Assembly: GCF_000148645.1 (NCBI RefSeq) | Contig: NC_014541.1 | Span: 682,001-746,000, forward strand | DNA length: 64,000 bases | DNA from: Ferrimonas balearica DSM 9799 | GTDB taxonomy: Bacteria > Pseudomonadota > Gammaproteobacteria > Enterobacterales > Shewanellaceae | Direction of reading: 5' to 3' | Part shown: positions 39,361 to 49,923 of the stretch, one piece after another | Layout: each line of letters starts with the position of its first letter | Numbering within the stretch: the stretch's first letter is position 1 | Translations under genes and position numbers: made by a program | The notes under the pieces: model-generated | Databases searched by the model: none | Told to the model about the DNA's origin: nothing | The model's input: the letters and a program-made list of their open reading frames with translations, nothing else

Positions 39361-42300
39361 TCAGCGGTAGGCTCGACGCCGACGGAAGGCCATCAGCACA
39401 GGCAGGAGCCACAGTCCGATGGTCAGGCTGCCCCCTCCTTTCTCTGCCGCTTCTTCCGTCTGTTTTTGAGGCGGTGTACCGGGAGATGTTCCTGAAACCA
39501 CGTTGATACTGGCGGTTACTGGCTCGCTTTCGACGACCCCATCGCTGGCGACAACGGTGAAGGTCAGTGTCTCCTCCTTTGCTCCTTCCGCTAAGGTGAT
39601 GACCAGCTTGTTGTCGTTTAATGTGTAATGGGCACTGGTACCGGAACGTTGCGTCGCGCCCCAATTCAATACGTCGTTGTCGGCGTCCTCTGCTGACAGC
39701 AGGATCTCGACTGTCTGGCCGGGGGAAGCGCTTTGCTCAGCGATGGGGTCGATGATCGGCCGGTCGTTAACGTTGGCGATCTCAATATTGATGTCGACGA
39801 ACCCCCAGGTGGTCCCATCGCTGTCCAGCAAGCGGTATTGGAGTGAGTCGGCACCGTAATAGTCGCGGTTGGGCTGATAGAGCAGAAGGTGTTCCGCATT
39901 CATCTGCGCTGTCCCATGTTCGGGTTGGCGTACCAGGGCAATGTCATGGATTTCCGGATAGATCAAATCAATCAATTGCATGGCTTGCACCTGAACACCT
40001 TGATGCTTAGCGGCAAGGATAATTGGGACGTGTTTCAGTTGGCTGTGTAATTCCAACAGGTCAATGCGTAAGGGCACATCCTCCTGCGCCTGGAATTGCT
40101 GGTTTGTTTTGAACTCGGCCGCTTGATTGGCCAGGACAAGATCGATATCAACATGTCCGGCGGGCTGGGTATCCACCTTGAGAGTTTCGCCCGCTTTAGG
40201 CTCAAAGCCCTGGCCATTGAAGTAGCGAACGGCGCCATTATTCCCTTCTGAGTCTTCGACACCGACGGTTAACTGAGAGGGGAGGGGACCAAGCTGGTAG
40301 TAGGTCATCAGGTTGGTGCCCTTATTGGGGCCCGTACCCAGCCAAACACCAAAACTGTACTGTTGTGCTGAAGAGGCACCATAGGCCTGAACATCAATCC
40401 AATCGACGACCAGCCAGAGCGGCTCATTATCATCGCCGAGCACCTCATAAAGGTGCATTGAGCCGTTGCCGCTGGTGCTGCTGTATGCCTCCTCGTCCCC
40501 CAGCAAATTCAGGTCGGTCCAGAAGGGCGCGATGACGCCATTGGGCGTGTCGATATCCGGCAGTTTCTGATTGCGCCAGCCCGAGTTGATCTGGGTTTCT
40601 CCAATCACCAAAAAGCCATTACTGGACAGGGTGATAACCTCATAGTCATCGCCATTAAATTTGAATGGTACGCGGGCGCGATAAACCAGCGAGGCTTCGT
40701 CACACCCATCTGGACAGGGGACACGGTTGGTTTGGTGAGCTTGAGTTGCGATGCCTGGAACATGGGTTTGTTTGATGGCGATGAACTGGGTATCGAGAAG
40801 CCCGGTCCATCTGACCGCATTGAGTTCGTGGTCAATGTTGAGCTGCCCTCCGGAACTGCTGTTGCTCCGGATACGAATGCTGTCGTGATCGAAGGTCAAA
40901 CTTTGGCTGACCTGCAGTTTAATATCGATCTCTTCGTGAAAGCTGTTGTTGGTGAAACGGGCGTGATAGTCGCTCTGCTCACCGTAACCCAGGCTGCTTT
41001 TATCCCCATACAGGGCCGTCATCCCTCTGTTGCTGGAAAGCGTATGCAGAATTGCCAGAGGCAGATGGGCATCACTGCTGCCTGAGAAGGTCAGTTCGCC
41101 AAAATGCCAGCGATCGGTCTCCATATGGAGTGAGTTAAATTTTACCGTTATCTCCTGTGCCACACCGGGGGCTAATAACACACGGGCTGGTGTGATGACG
41201 ACTTCCGCATTCGGCAGTTGTGCAGATACCTCCCAGCTTGCTTCACGGTTTCCCCGGTTGGTTGCGACCACATTGAACTGGCACTGGGTCACACAATTTG
41301 GGTTGGTGTAGGAGGCTTTATCAAAGGTCAAAACGGCGCGTGCAGCGGCGTCCAGATCGAGTCTTCCTGCGCCCACATCAAAAGGCGTCGCCGCTGAGTT
41401 GTTATCCTCCTTACGCAGATTGTCCCGATGACTGGAGCTGGTCAGCGCGGTTTTGATCTCAATGGCACTCCAGTCAGGATGAAGCTGTCGCATCAACGCC
41501 GCTGCTCCGGCGACGTGGGGGGCGGCCATTGAGGTGCCACTGAGCATCGCATAAGACGAGGTCTTACCATTGGCTTGTTGTGTGGGGATGGCCGACAGGA
41601 TGTTGGTGCCCGGTGCGGTAATGTCCGGCTTGAGAATATGGGGGTCGCCATTGGGACCACGAGAGCTGCTGGGTGAGATATGGTCGGCGAACGCTTTAGC
41701 CACCAGGCGGAGCTCCTGATCAGAGAGCGAGGCCATAACGGAGGCACCATTGTTGGCGATTGACAGGAGTGCGGCGCCATCAAATTGGCTGATCATGGCG
41801 GCAGGAATGGGAGATGAGTGCATCGCCATAGTAATGGGCTCGCCCGGCCGGTCGTTGAAAACCAGCATCGCGACGGCTCCGGCGGCGTGGGCGTTCTGGG
41901 CCTTCACGATAAAGCCGCATGTTCCCCGCTGAAGCAGCACTATCTGCCCCTGTAAACTGTTGGCTGAAAAGGGTTCACAGCCTTCAATATTGCTCAGTTG
42001 ATTAATGGTGGCGATCGGAGCACGGATCTCCCGTTCGGTGAGGTTGGTCAGGGCGGGTGCAGCAACCATTGGGTCAAAGCCGTCTGGCTTTAAAAAGTGA
42101 CTGATAAAGCGCCCATGAGAGCTGTTTGCCACAGTGATCCCGGCCTCGATGCAGCCTGGGCAGCCGATGGTGTTGGCACTGGGGCCGGAGTTGCCTGCCG
42201 AGTTGACCACCACGATGCCGGCGGCCTCAGCGGCTTCAATGGCGTCTTGAAATGGGGATAGGGCCGGATCCATGCCAACCGCGCCGCCCCAAGAGTTATT

Positions 42301-43293
42301 GATTACATCGGCACCATCATTAACGGCATGTTCAAGCGCCTGAAGCAGCATAATGTTGGAACCGGACGCGCCGTTAGGGTTGTTAGCAGAGGCATAAAGT
42401 GCCTTATAGACCATCAGATAGGCACCCGGAGCGACGCCTGAAAAGTCCAGCTGTTGTCCCTTAAACTCCGTGGTGACCGGGTTGCCGGCTGCGATGCCTG
42501 CGACATGGGTGCCGTGACCATTGAATCCCCTTGGACTCATATATTCATCTTGCCAGACTGGAAACGTTGGCGAGATCCAGCGGGCCGCGATCACCTTGTT
42601 GTTGCAAAAGGTGCTGTCGACGGTGGCGCAGTAATCGTCCTGGGGCCGGTGTTGTGAGGCAGGTTGAAAACCCTCATCGGAAAACATGGGGTGTTCGGGG
42701 TAGATGCCGGAGTCAATGATGGCGATCTTTACCCCTTTGCCAGCATGATTAGGCTGGCCAAGGCGCTCCCACAGCACTGGGGCGTTGATCAGGTCCTGAG
42801 AGGCATCCAAAGAGACGCTGTAATAACGTTCAGGAAAGACCGCTTTGACAACGGGAATCGCAGCAATCTCTGAGGCGTTGAGATTGCTGCCTGAGAGGAC
42901 GACACCGTTCATCACAGTGCTGAATCGGTGCGCAATGCCGGCGTTAATGCCTTCGGTATTGAGGGCGTCTGACAGTGCACGATATTCTGTATTCAATTGC
43001 TCTTGATGTTGCCAAACCCGATCCCAGTGGTCGGTGTTCTGTGTTTGCGAAGTTTGCCAGGTAGCGGCCGAGCCGCGCACGCCCAAACTGATCAGCGGGG
43101 CGGACTGAAACTGCACAATAAACCGTTGCTGCTTTTGATTTGGGATTTCGGTTCGGAGTGGTGGCTCCCAATGAGTACGGGTGGCCAGCTGTTCAAAATG
43201 AGCGTAGGTGTTTATTGGCTGCTCGCCCCATGCAAAGAAGCTACAGCACCACACTGCAAAGGTGATGGAAAAGGCTATTTTGGTTTTGCTCAT
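39361..43293 (-). CDS. Secreted S8 subtilisin-like protease with GlyGly-CTERM tail (A)
   Basis: The 1310-residue precursor has a signal peptide and an I9-like propeptide, then an S8 domain. The triad sits in IAIIDSGIYPEHP (Asp), NGHGTHVAGIAAG (His) and LSGTSMAAPHVAGAAALM (Ser). A PA domain (QIVLLQRGTCGFIVKAQNAH) is inserted between His and Ser. Late in the protein are beta-sandwich repeats (NDRPIIDPIAEQSASPGQTV). The end, GGGSLTIGLWLLPVLMAF-RRRRAYR, is a GlyGly-CTERM sorting signal cut by rhombosortase. Its base composition looks more AT-rich than its neighbours. AGGGA lies seven bases upstream. Confidence 0.92.
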   Translation of the reverse strand: MSKTKIAFSITFAVWCCSFFAWGEQPINTYAHFEQLATRTHWEPPLRTEIPNQKQQRFIVQFQSAPLISLGVRGSAATWQTSQTQNTDHWDRVWQHQEQLNTEYRALSDALNTEGINAGIAHRFSTVMNGVVLSGSNLNASEIAAIPVVKAVFPERYYSVSLDASQDLINAPVLWERLGQPNHAGKGVKIAIIDSGIYPEHPMFSDEGFQPASQHRPQDDYCATVDSTFCNNKVIAARWISPTFPVWQDEYMSPRGFNGHGTHVAGIAAGNPVTTEFKGQQLDFSGVAPGAYLMVYKALYASANNPNGASGSNIMLLQALEHAVNDGADVINNSWGGAVGMDPALSPFQDAIEAAEAAGIVVVNSAGNSGPSANTIGCPGCIEAGITVANSSHGRFISHFLKPDGFDPMVAAPALTNLTEREIRAPIATINQLSNIEGCEPFSANSLQGQIVLLQRGTCGFIVKAQNAHAAGAVAMLVFNDRPGEPITMAMHSSPIPAAMISQFDGAALLSIANNGASVMASLSDQELRLVAKAFADHISPSSSRGPNGDPHILKPDITAPGTNILSAIPTQQANGKTSSYAMLSGTSMAAPHVAGAAALMRQLHPDWSAIEIKTALTSSSHRDNLRKEDNNSAATPFDVGAGRLDLDAAARAVLTFDKASYTNPNCVTQCQFNVVATNRGNREASWEVSAQLPNAEVVITPARVLLAPGVAQEITVKFNSLHMETDRWHFGELTFSGSSDAHLPLAILHTLSSNRGMTALYGDKSSLGYGEQSDYHARFTNNSFHEEIDIKLQVSQSLTFDHDSIRIRSNSSSGGQLNIDHELNAVRWTGLLDTQFIAIKQTHVPGIATQAHQTNRVPCPDGCDEASLVYRARVPFKFNGDDYEVITLSSNGFLVIGETQINSGWRNQKLPDIDTPNGVIAPFWTDLNLLGDEEAYSSTSGNGSMHLYEVLGDDNEPLWLVVDWIDVQAYGASSAQQYSFGVWLGTGPNKGTNLMTYYQLGPLPSQLTVGVEDSEGNNGAVRYFNGQGFEPKAGETLKVDTQPAGHVDIDLVLANQAAEFKTNQQFQAQEDVPLRIDLLELHSQLKHVPIILAAKHQGVQVQAMQLIDLIYPEIHDIALVRQPEHGTAQMNAEHLLLYQPNRDYYGADSLQYRLLDSDGTTWGFVDINIEIANVNDRPIIDPIAEQSASPGQTVEILLSAEDADNDVLNWGATQRSGTSAHYTLNDNKLVITLAEGAKEETLTFTVVASDGVVESEPVTASINVVSGTSPGTPPQKQTEEAAEKGGGSLTIGLWLLPVLMAFRRRRAYR

Positions 43294-43498
43294 ATTGGAT
43301 CCCTGTCATTTCATCCCACCCAACTCGCACTGGGCGCATCCCTGCTCTCTCATCTGTTGCATTGTGACATGGCCAAAGGGCTGCTTTTGGGAGCCATTGA
43401 GCCGGTCAAGGAGAGCGTCAGGATTCAAGGGAAGCTGGGGGCAGGGACGCCGTTAGGATAGGTCGTGTGAAACGAGGAACCGAGGGGCAGAACAAAAC

Positions 43499-43521
43499 AA
43501 AGGGCGCCGTTAGGCGCCCTT
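43499..43521 (-). terminator. Terminator between the two proteases
   Basis: On the minus strand AGGGCGCC/GGCGCCCT with a TAAC loop is followed by TTGTTTTG. It lies downstream of protease B and upstream of protease A, so the two genes are transcribed separately. Confidence 0.8.
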
Positions 43522-43536
43522 ATTCATTGGTTCCGT

Positions 43537-46500
43537 TTAGTGGCTACGGCGGCGTATGGCGGCCAACGGAGTCAGCAACAGCACCAACCAACCCAGGCTG
43601 CCGCCATCGTCATCGGTGTTGTTGACGGTGACGGTGATGGTGGCGCTGCCATCACGGCCGCCATCGCTGGCGGTCAGCTGGAACACCAGCTCGGTGCGTC
43701 CCTCTACCGCAGGCAGTTCAACACGGGCCTGGGCCTGGCTGGTGCCGGACAGGGTGGCGGCGGGGCCACTGGTCTGGATCCAGCTCAGAGTCAGGGCGTC
43801 ACCATTGGGGTCAGTGGCTTCACCGGCCAGAGTCACAGTCGTGCGCTCATTGGCGGTCAGGGTAGCGCTCTTGCTGCCTGCGATGGTCACGACCGGTGCC
43901 CCTTCCACTTCAACGGTACCGGCGGTTTCATTGCTCTCCGACTGAGTGCCATCGGCATCGGTTTCGGAGGTCAGAACCATGGAGATGGGGCCGCCGGTAA
44001 AGTCTTCGGCCACGGTGCCGCTGAAGTTGAATTCGGTGGGTTCAATGTTCAGCTGCTGGTCGAAGCAGAGCAGGGTGCCGTCGGCAATGTCCACGTTCAG
44101 GTCACCGATGGCGCCCTGGGGATCATTAAAGGCGTGATAGATCATCATATCCCCTGTGGTGCCGGTAGCGTCCTCGTAGCCGATGGTGGCGCCGAGGATG
44201 GAACCGTACTGGTGCTCCACATTGTCAAAGGCGACGATGATCTCGGGGCCTTCGCCAGCGCTGGGCATCAACAGGATCTCGACGTCCATCACGTCGGCGG
44301 CTGCGGCGTCGGTGAATTGGTAGTAGGTCACCAGGTTGTCGTACTCGATCAGGCTGATGTCGCCGGCTGCGGCCAAGGTCACTCCGCTGTTGCTGGCTTC
44401 GTCATACACCACCACCCCGTCCCGCCACAGGAAGGCCAACAGGTTGTTGGGGTCGAGCATGTCCGGCAGGGCCTGATTCTCGAAGGGCCTTTCACCGGCA
44501 CTGTTGCTAAAGGTGATAAAGCCATCGTCACCGAAGTACAGGGTGTCGTACTGCTTACCCAGGAACTCGTGGCTGCGATCCCAGCCCCACAGCACATTGT
44601 CACCCTCCAGATCCGGATTGGTCTTCACCTCAATCAGGGTTTCCAGGTCGACGTAGCCTCCGCCCTGGCCAAAGTCCGGCATCACGCAGCGGGCGTCATC
44701 CGCGTTGCTGGTCATGGCGTAGCTGTGCAGGGGCACACCGGCCAGAGAGGGCATCAGCACGGTGGGCAGCGTCAGGGTGCTGCCGCTGAAGCTGGCCCCT
44801 TCCGGCAGGCTGGCTTCATCCACAATGATGCCGTCCGGCACAGTGAGGCTGATGTCGTAGCTGCGGTCTTCAATGTTCAGGTTCGGCTTGACCGTGACGG
44901 TGAAGTTGACTGGATCGCCCGCTTCTACCCGTGCGCCGTCTTCGAGGTTGCTGGAGAGAACCACATCGTCTTCACCCCGCTCCAGGTCGATTCGCATCAT
45001 GCCGAGGTTGGTTTCGTCATCGGCATCGGTACCCAGTTCAACGGCACCGTAGAAGCGATCGCCCTCCATCATGTCGTCGTTCCAGAGGATGCGAAGATCA
45101 AAGGTTTCCAGTGCGCCGACGGTAGCTGGACCCTCAATGGTCAGGTTGTCCCCAGTGGTACCGTCCACCAGAGCCGTTGCCAGAGTGTAGGTGTCGCTGG
45201 CCCCTTCGGCGGAGGCGGCGTAGTTCTGTACCAGAATCCAGTAGTCACCCGCCTGCGGTGAGGCCAGGTCCACTTTCTCCATGGCGGTGCTGGTCGCACT
45301 GTATGCCAGCAGCTCTTCAGCCTGGGCCACACCATCACCGTTGGTATCGATGCCGACGAACAGGTCGAGGTCCGGAGAGCTGGAGGCCAGGATCTCAGCC
45401 ACCATGCGTTTGCTGCCCTCTGCCACGGTCAGCAGCTGAACCTCAACACCATCGGTAGTGTCGTCAAACGGTGAGGTCAGGTCGCTGTCTTCGGCCAGGC
45501 TGCCGTCGGTCTGGTCGGCCTTGGTCAGGCCGTAGGAGGTCACCGTAAAGTCGGTGATCGCGACGGCGGTGATGTCCGGCAGCAGGATGCTGTCGGCATC
45601 ACGGTGTGCCGTGATGGCCACATGGTCCGGCAGATTACCGGTGGAGGCAAAGGCGACGACCGGCATGCGCAGGGTTTCACTGCCGTTGCTCAGCTCGATG
45701 TTGCCCATGTTCCATTCGTTACGTTTGGCGTCCATCACATCGGCGGTGATCTGCAGCGTCTGGCTTTCACCGGCAGCCAGGGTGAAGCTGGCAGGTTCGA
45801 CACTGAGGGTCATGCCCGCATCCAATGCCACCCCACTGGCGGTAAAGCTGCCACCCTGGGTGGCTTTAACGGTACGGGTCCAGCTGCAGCTACCGATGCA
45901 GTCGCCTTTGGCGAGGGAGGCCATATTGATCTGGCTCGGGTCACCCCCCTGAGCGGGGTCAGCGGCGAGGTAATCGTCGCGGCTCTCGTCCAGCACCAGC
46001 GGTGAATTGATCGCTTTGTCGATCTGGATCCGGCCCGCGCCCATGTCGAAGAAGTCAGCGCGGGTGCTGCCATCCTCTTTCCAGGCGGCCTGGGTCGCGG
46101 TCAGCATCAGCGCCGACTGCGCTTCCGCCGGGGTCCAGTCCGGGCGGGTACCGGCGATCAGCGCCAGCGCACCGGCCACGTGTGGGCTGGCCATGGAGGT
46201 GCCGCTGAGGAAGGCGAACTCGGCGCCATCCGGGGTGCCTTTGAACGGGGTGGTCGGGGCGTAGGCGGCGTAGATGCTGACGCCCGGGGCGGCCACATGG
46301 GGTACCAGCACATCCGGCACACTCGGGTTGGGGCCACGGGAGGTGAAGTCAGCGGCGATGTCCGCCACATTGGGGTTGGAACCGACGGTGGAGGCCGGAA
46401 TGGCGGCGGTGTGGCCGTCTCCGGTGGCCAGCCAGGCTTTCAGCGCATCGCCGTCATTGGCGTCGATGTGCAGCGCCGGGATCACGTGGGCATCTGCGAC

Positions 46501-48105
46501 AACACTGGTGGCACCGTCCTGAAGGTTGGCCAGGATAAAACCAGCAGCACCACCAGCGGCCACGTTCTGGCCCTTGGCGACGCGGGCAATCTCGCCACGG
46601 TCACAAATCACGATCTCGCCGTTAAAGGTGCCTTCGGGGAAGGGTTGCAGACACTGGGCAGGGTCGTTGTCCGGATCGTTGGCGTTGTCGAAGTCGCCGG
46701 CGTAGACCAGCGGTGTGGCCGCCAGCGCACCGGTGATGGACTTACCGCTGATGCCGGTCGGGACCGGCGTGTCGCCACCGGACAGGGTCAGCGACTTTTC
46801 GATGAAATCACGGTCATGGGTAAAAGCGCCCACTGAGGTCAGCCAGGGGTTGTCCCCCGGGGAGCCGACGGTAGCCGGACCGGGGCCGTCATTGCCGGCA
46901 GAGGTGGCCACATGAATCCCGGCGGCCCGGGCATTCAGGAAGGCGATGGACTCGCTGTCATTCCAGGGGTTACTGGAGCTGCCGCCGACGGAGTAGTTGA
47001 GCACTGAGATGTTGTCGGCAATGGCCGCTTCGACAGACAGAACCGCCAGTGAGGTAAAGCAGCCGGACAGGGGATCGTCGCTTTCGCCGGGCAGACAGGT
47101 CTGGAAGGAGACCACGTTGGCGTGCGGGGCAACGCCAGAGATCTGATCAAAGGAGAAGGTGCCGGGCTTACCATCGGCATCCAGTACCGGCACATCGTAC
47201 AGCACGTTACCGGCGGTGGTGCCAGCGGTGTGGCTGCCGTGGCCGTTATAATCCTGGCCATTGGCGGGCACTTCACCCTGATACTCGTCAGTGATTTCCG
47301 GCCAGCTGTAAACGCCAACCAGTTTGGCGTTACACAGGCTGGCATCGGTCAGGCAGTCGCCTTTGTAAATGCCTTCGCCATAGGGGTTGGTGTGGGTGTA
47401 GCCATCATCACCAGTGGCGGCAAAGGAGCGGCTGTTGGTGTCTACGCCGGTGTCGAGGATACCGACGATGATCCCTTCGCCCTTGTACTCCACTCCGGTG
47501 ACGGTGCCGTCCCAGACCTTATTGGCGCCAATCCAACCCGGACCACGGTCGGTGTGCAGCTCATGGCGTTTGTCGCGGGTGATGCTGCGAACGTCCATCA
47601 TCTTGGCCAGCTTCATCATCTCGGCCTGGGTGCCTTCGACAATCATGCCGTTGAGGGCCAGCTGGGTCTGGGCCAGGACATTGAATGATCCGCCAAGGGT
47701 TTGGCTGGCCTTACCGATAAAGCGCTGCTGCTCATCCATCAGGTGGGCGCGGTAGTCGAGACTGGCCTGACTGCGAACATTGAGGCGAGGTTTGCCGTCC
47801 TGTCCGGTCAGTGCGTTGCTGCGATTGGCCTGGATGTTGGTGGCGGTCAGTCCACTGATGCCGCCTTTATAATTGGGCAGGGCCGGTGATGCTAACTGTA
47901 TGATGTAGCGGTGCACACCGCCATCATCGTTAGGGTCAGCCTGGAATCGTTCGATGGCCAGAGGTGCGTGCTTGACGCGAGAGGCTTTGTCACTGATGGC
48001 GGCGGGTTTCAGCGGCGTATAACCCTGCGGTCCAACTTGGACCGCCGCCAGAGCCCCTGCGCTGTAGCAGGCTGCTGCGATGGCCAGTGCGAGTTGTTTT
48101 TTCAT
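43537..48105 (-). CDS. Secreted S8 subtilisin-like protease with GlyGly-CTERM tail (B)
   Basis: The 1522-residue precursor starts at ATG 48105 (MKKQLALAIAAACYSAGALA, signal peptide) with AGGA six bases upstream; the frame's upstream extension has no support. Triad motifs are VGILDTGVDTNSR (Asp), YNGHGSHTAGTTAGN (His) and FLSGTSMASPHVAGALALIA (Ser), with a PA insert (GEIVICDRGEIARVAKGQNV). Several beta domains follow, the last PKD/REJ-like. The tail GGSLGWLVLLLTPLAAIRRR is a classic GlyGly-CTERM. It is a paralogue of protease A next door and probably degrades extracellular protein. Confidence 0.94.
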   Translation of the reverse strand: MKKQLALAIAAACYSAGALAAVQVGPQGYTPLKPAAISDKASRVKHAPLAIERFQADPNDDGGVHRYIIQLASPALPNYKGGISGLTATNIQANRSNALTGQDGKPRLNVRSQASLDYRAHLMDEQQRFIGKASQTLGGSFNVLAQTQLALNGMIVEGTQAEMMKLAKMMDVRSITRDKRHELHTDRGPGWIGANKVWDGTVTGVEYKGEGIIVGILDTGVDTNSRSFAATGDDGYTHTNPYGEGIYKGDCLTDASLCNAKLVGVYSWPEITDEYQGEVPANGQDYNGHGSHTAGTTAGNVLYDVPVLDADGKPGTFSFDQISGVAPHANVVSFQTCLPGESDDPLSGCFTSLAVLSVEAAIADNISVLNYSVGGSSSNPWNDSESIAFLNARAAGIHVATSAGNDGPGPATVGSPGDNPWLTSVGAFTHDRDFIEKSLTLSGGDTPVPTGISGKSITGALAATPLVYAGDFDNANDPDNDPAQCLQPFPEGTFNGEIVICDRGEIARVAKGQNVAAGGAAGFILANLQDGATSVVADAHVIPALHIDANDGDALKAWLATGDGHTAAIPASTVGSNPNVADIAADFTSRGPNPSVPDVLVPHVAAPGVSIYAAYAPTTPFKGTPDGAEFAFLSGTSMASPHVAGALALIAGTRPDWTPAEAQSALMLTATQAAWKEDGSTRADFFDMGAGRIQIDKAINSPLVLDESRDDYLAADPAQGGDPSQINMASLAKGDCIGSCSWTRTVKATQGGSFTASGVALDAGMTLSVEPASFTLAAGESQTLQITADVMDAKRNEWNMGNIELSNGSETLRMPVVAFASTGNLPDHVAITAHRDADSILLPDITAVAITDFTVTSYGLTKADQTDGSLAEDSDLTSPFDDTTDGVEVQLLTVAEGSKRMVAEILASSSPDLDLFVGIDTNGDGVAQAEELLAYSATSTAMEKVDLASPQAGDYWILVQNYAASAEGASDTYTLATALVDGTTGDNLTIEGPATVGALETFDLRILWNDDMMEGDRFYGAVELGTDADDETNLGMMRIDLERGEDDVVLSSNLEDGARVEAGDPVNFTVTVKPNLNIEDRSYDISLTVPDGIIVDEASLPEGASFSGSTLTLPTVLMPSLAGVPLHSYAMTSNADDARCVMPDFGQGGGYVDLETLIEVKTNPDLEGDNVLWGWDRSHEFLGKQYDTLYFGDDGFITFSNSAGERPFENQALPDMLDPNNLLAFLWRDGVVVYDEASNSGVTLAAAGDISLIEYDNLVTYYQFTDAAAADVMDVEILLMPSAGEGPEIIVAFDNVEHQYGSILGATIGYEDATGTTGDMMIYHAFNDPQGAIGDLNVDIADGTLLCFDQQLNIEPTEFNFSGTVAEDFTGGPISMVLTSETDADGTQSESNETAGTVEVEGAPVVTIAGSKSATLTANERTTVTLAGEATDPNGDALTLSWIQTSGPAATLSGTSQAQARVELPAVEGRTELVFQLTASDGGRDGSATITVTVNNTDDDGGSLGWLVLLLTPLAAIRRRSH

Positions 48106-48312
48106 TATTTTCCTTCCATGTCGTAATGACTGCCTGACGACGACATCCTGTCTGGCATTGCGTTCAAAGAATGAACGTATGCTTTTGTAACATCCCACCT
48201 ACATTAAGGCGAGCGCTTTGTTTTGGTGGCAAAGCGTTCGACAAAATGCTGCGTAACTTAAGCTTTACGGTGTCATCTACTGGTATAGGACGGAAATGGA
48301 TCACTTTGCCAT

Positions 48313-48774
48313 TTAAGGCGTCACCTGTCGCTGGATCGGCTGCTGCAGTGACAGCAGGGTTTCAGTGGACTGAATCTGTGGAATCGCCTGGATCTGATTG
48401 ACCAATAGGTGGTGCAGGGCGTCGATGCTGCGGGTCTGGATCTTGGTAAAGATGCTGTAATGGCCGGTGGTGTAGTAAGCCTCCACCACCTCCGGCAGGG
48501 CTTGCAGTTTGGCCAGCACCTTTGGGTAATCGCCAGCGGCTTTGAGGTTGATCCCGATAAAACAGCACACCTGATACCCCAGCGACTTCGGGTCTACCAT
48601 CGCTTGGGTTCCGGTAATGATGCCGGCCTGTTTCATCTTCTCCACCCGCACATGCACGGTACCGGCGCTGACGCCATGACGTTTGGCGAGTTCGGCGTAG
48701 GGCACCCGGGCATCCTGCTGAAGGGCGCTCAACAGCGCTTTATCGAGATTGTCGATTCGATAATTTTCGGTCAT
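48313..48774 (-). CDS. asnC: AsnC, Lrp/AsnC-family transcriptional regulator
   Basis: The 153-residue protein has an N-terminal helix-turn-helix (YAELAKRHGVSAGTVHVRVEK) and a C-terminal RAM ligand domain (GINLKAAGDYPKVLAKL...VVEAYYTTGHYSIF). AsnC activates asnA when asparagine is low and controls its own gene. It diverges from asnA, as in E. coli, which fixes the identification within the Lrp family. Confidence 0.94.
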   Translation of the reverse strand: MTENYRIDNLDKALLSALQQDARVPYAELAKRHGVSAGTVHVRVEKMKQAGIITGTQAMVDPKSLGYQVCCFIGINLKAAGDYPKVLAKLQALPEVVEAYYTTGHYSIFTKIQTRSIDALHHLLVNQIQAIPQIQSTETLLSLQQPIQRQVTP

Positions 48775-48802
48775 TTTTCCGCTCCGGATTTAACGATCAT
48801 GG

Positions 48803-48822
48803 AATGAAATCGGCATTTCATT
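48803..48822. promoter_or_regulatory. Inverted repeat in the asnC-asnA gap, likely AsnC operator
   Basis: AATGAAAT-CGGC-ATTTCATT is a perfect eight-base dyad between the divergent genes. The gap 48775-48929 is otherwise AT-rich, without other clear motifs. Confidence 0.5.
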
Positions 48823-48929
48823 AAGGATAATTTTTCAATGTCAGTTTTTCTTTGATGATCTATTGATGAAGTGGTTTTGGCAATGAAGAATCCTCTGCAC
48901 GAACTGAGTTTTTATGAGGATTCACCAGC

Positions 48930-49907
48930 ATGAAACGCGCCTACATCGAGAAACAGCAAAAAATCGCTCTTATCCGTGACACCTTTGCCCGGGAGCTGAG
49001 CGCGCGTTTGAATCTGCTGGAGGTGCAGGCCCCGATTCTCAGCGAGGTGGGCAGCGGCATTCAGGATGGCTTGTCCGGAACTGAGAAAGCGGTGTCTGTA
49101 CAGGTAAAGACCCTGCCGGAGCGCCGCTTCGAAGTGGTGCACTCACTGGCGAAGTGGAAGCGGGCGACCCTGGGCCGTTACCAGTTCGGCCCTGGTGAAG
49201 GGATTTTGGCGCAGATGAAAGCCCTGCGTCCGGACGAAGCGATCCTGGGCCCGAAGCATTCGGTCTACGTTGACCAGTGGGACTGGGAGCAGGTGATGGG
49301 CCGGGAGGAGCGCACCCTGTCCGGCCTGAAAGCGCGGGTTGAGGCGATCTGGTCGGCCCTCAAGGCCACTGAGGCCGCCCTGCAAGCCCAACACGGTATT
49401 CCGGCACAACTGCCTGAAACGCTGACTTTTATGCACGCTGAAGCCCTGCGTCAGCACTACCCGGATCTGCCGGCGTCTGAGCGGGAGCGCCGTATCTGTC
49501 AGGAGCTGGGGGCGGTCTTCCTGATCGGCATCGGCGGCGAGCTGGCGGATGGCCAACCCCACGACATGCGGGCTCCGGATTACGACGATTGGAGCAGCGA
49601 AACCGAACTGGGCCGTGGCCTCAACGGTGACCTGCTGGTGTGGAACCCGGTGCTGGGGGATGCCTTTGAGCTCTCATCCATGGGGGTGCGAGTCGACAGC
49701 CTGGCGCTGCAACACCAGATGCGCGTGGCGGGCAGTGAATCCGGCCTGGCCCAGCCGTGGCATCAAAGCCTGCTGGGTGGCCAGTTGCCGCAGACCATCG
49801 GTGGCGGCATCGGTCAGTCACGATTGGTGATGCTGTTGCTGGGCGCCGAGCACATCGGCCAAGTGCAGTGCGGAGTGTGGGCGGAAGCGTGCCCGAGCCG
49901 CCTGTAA
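48930..49907 (+). CDS. asnA: Aspartate-ammonia ligase (asparagine synthetase A)
   Basis: The 325-residue enzyme makes asparagine from aspartate, ammonia and ATP; it has the class II aminoacyl-tRNA-synthetase fold. The N-terminus [20 protein letters not shown] and the C-terminal [20 protein letters not shown] (motif 3) are diagnostic. Length is close to E. coli AsnA (330). GAGG lies ten bases upstream of the ATG. Divergent asnC is the likely regulator. Confidence 0.97.
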   Translation: MKRAYIEKQQKIALIRDTFARELSARLNLLEVQAPILSEVGSGIQDGLSGTEKAVSVQVKTLPERRFEVVHSLAKWKRATLGRYQFGPGEGILAQMKALRPDEAILGPKHSVYVDQWDWEQVMGREERTLSGLKARVEAIWSALKATEAALQAQHGIPAQLPETLTFMHAEALRQHYPDLPASERERRICQELGAVFLIGIGGELADGQPHDMRAPDYDDWSSETELGRGLNGDLLVWNPVLGDAFELSSMGVRVDSLALQHQMRVAGSESGLAQPWHQSLLGGQLPQTIGGGIGQSRLVMLLLGAEHIGQVQCGVWAEACPSRL

Positions 49908-49923
49908 CGGCCCGGGCCGAGAC

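Noticed and set aside
43540-45261. A 573-codon plus-strand frame opposite protease B
   Set aside because: Antisense shadow of the C-terminal part of a well-defined subtilase; no motifs of its own.
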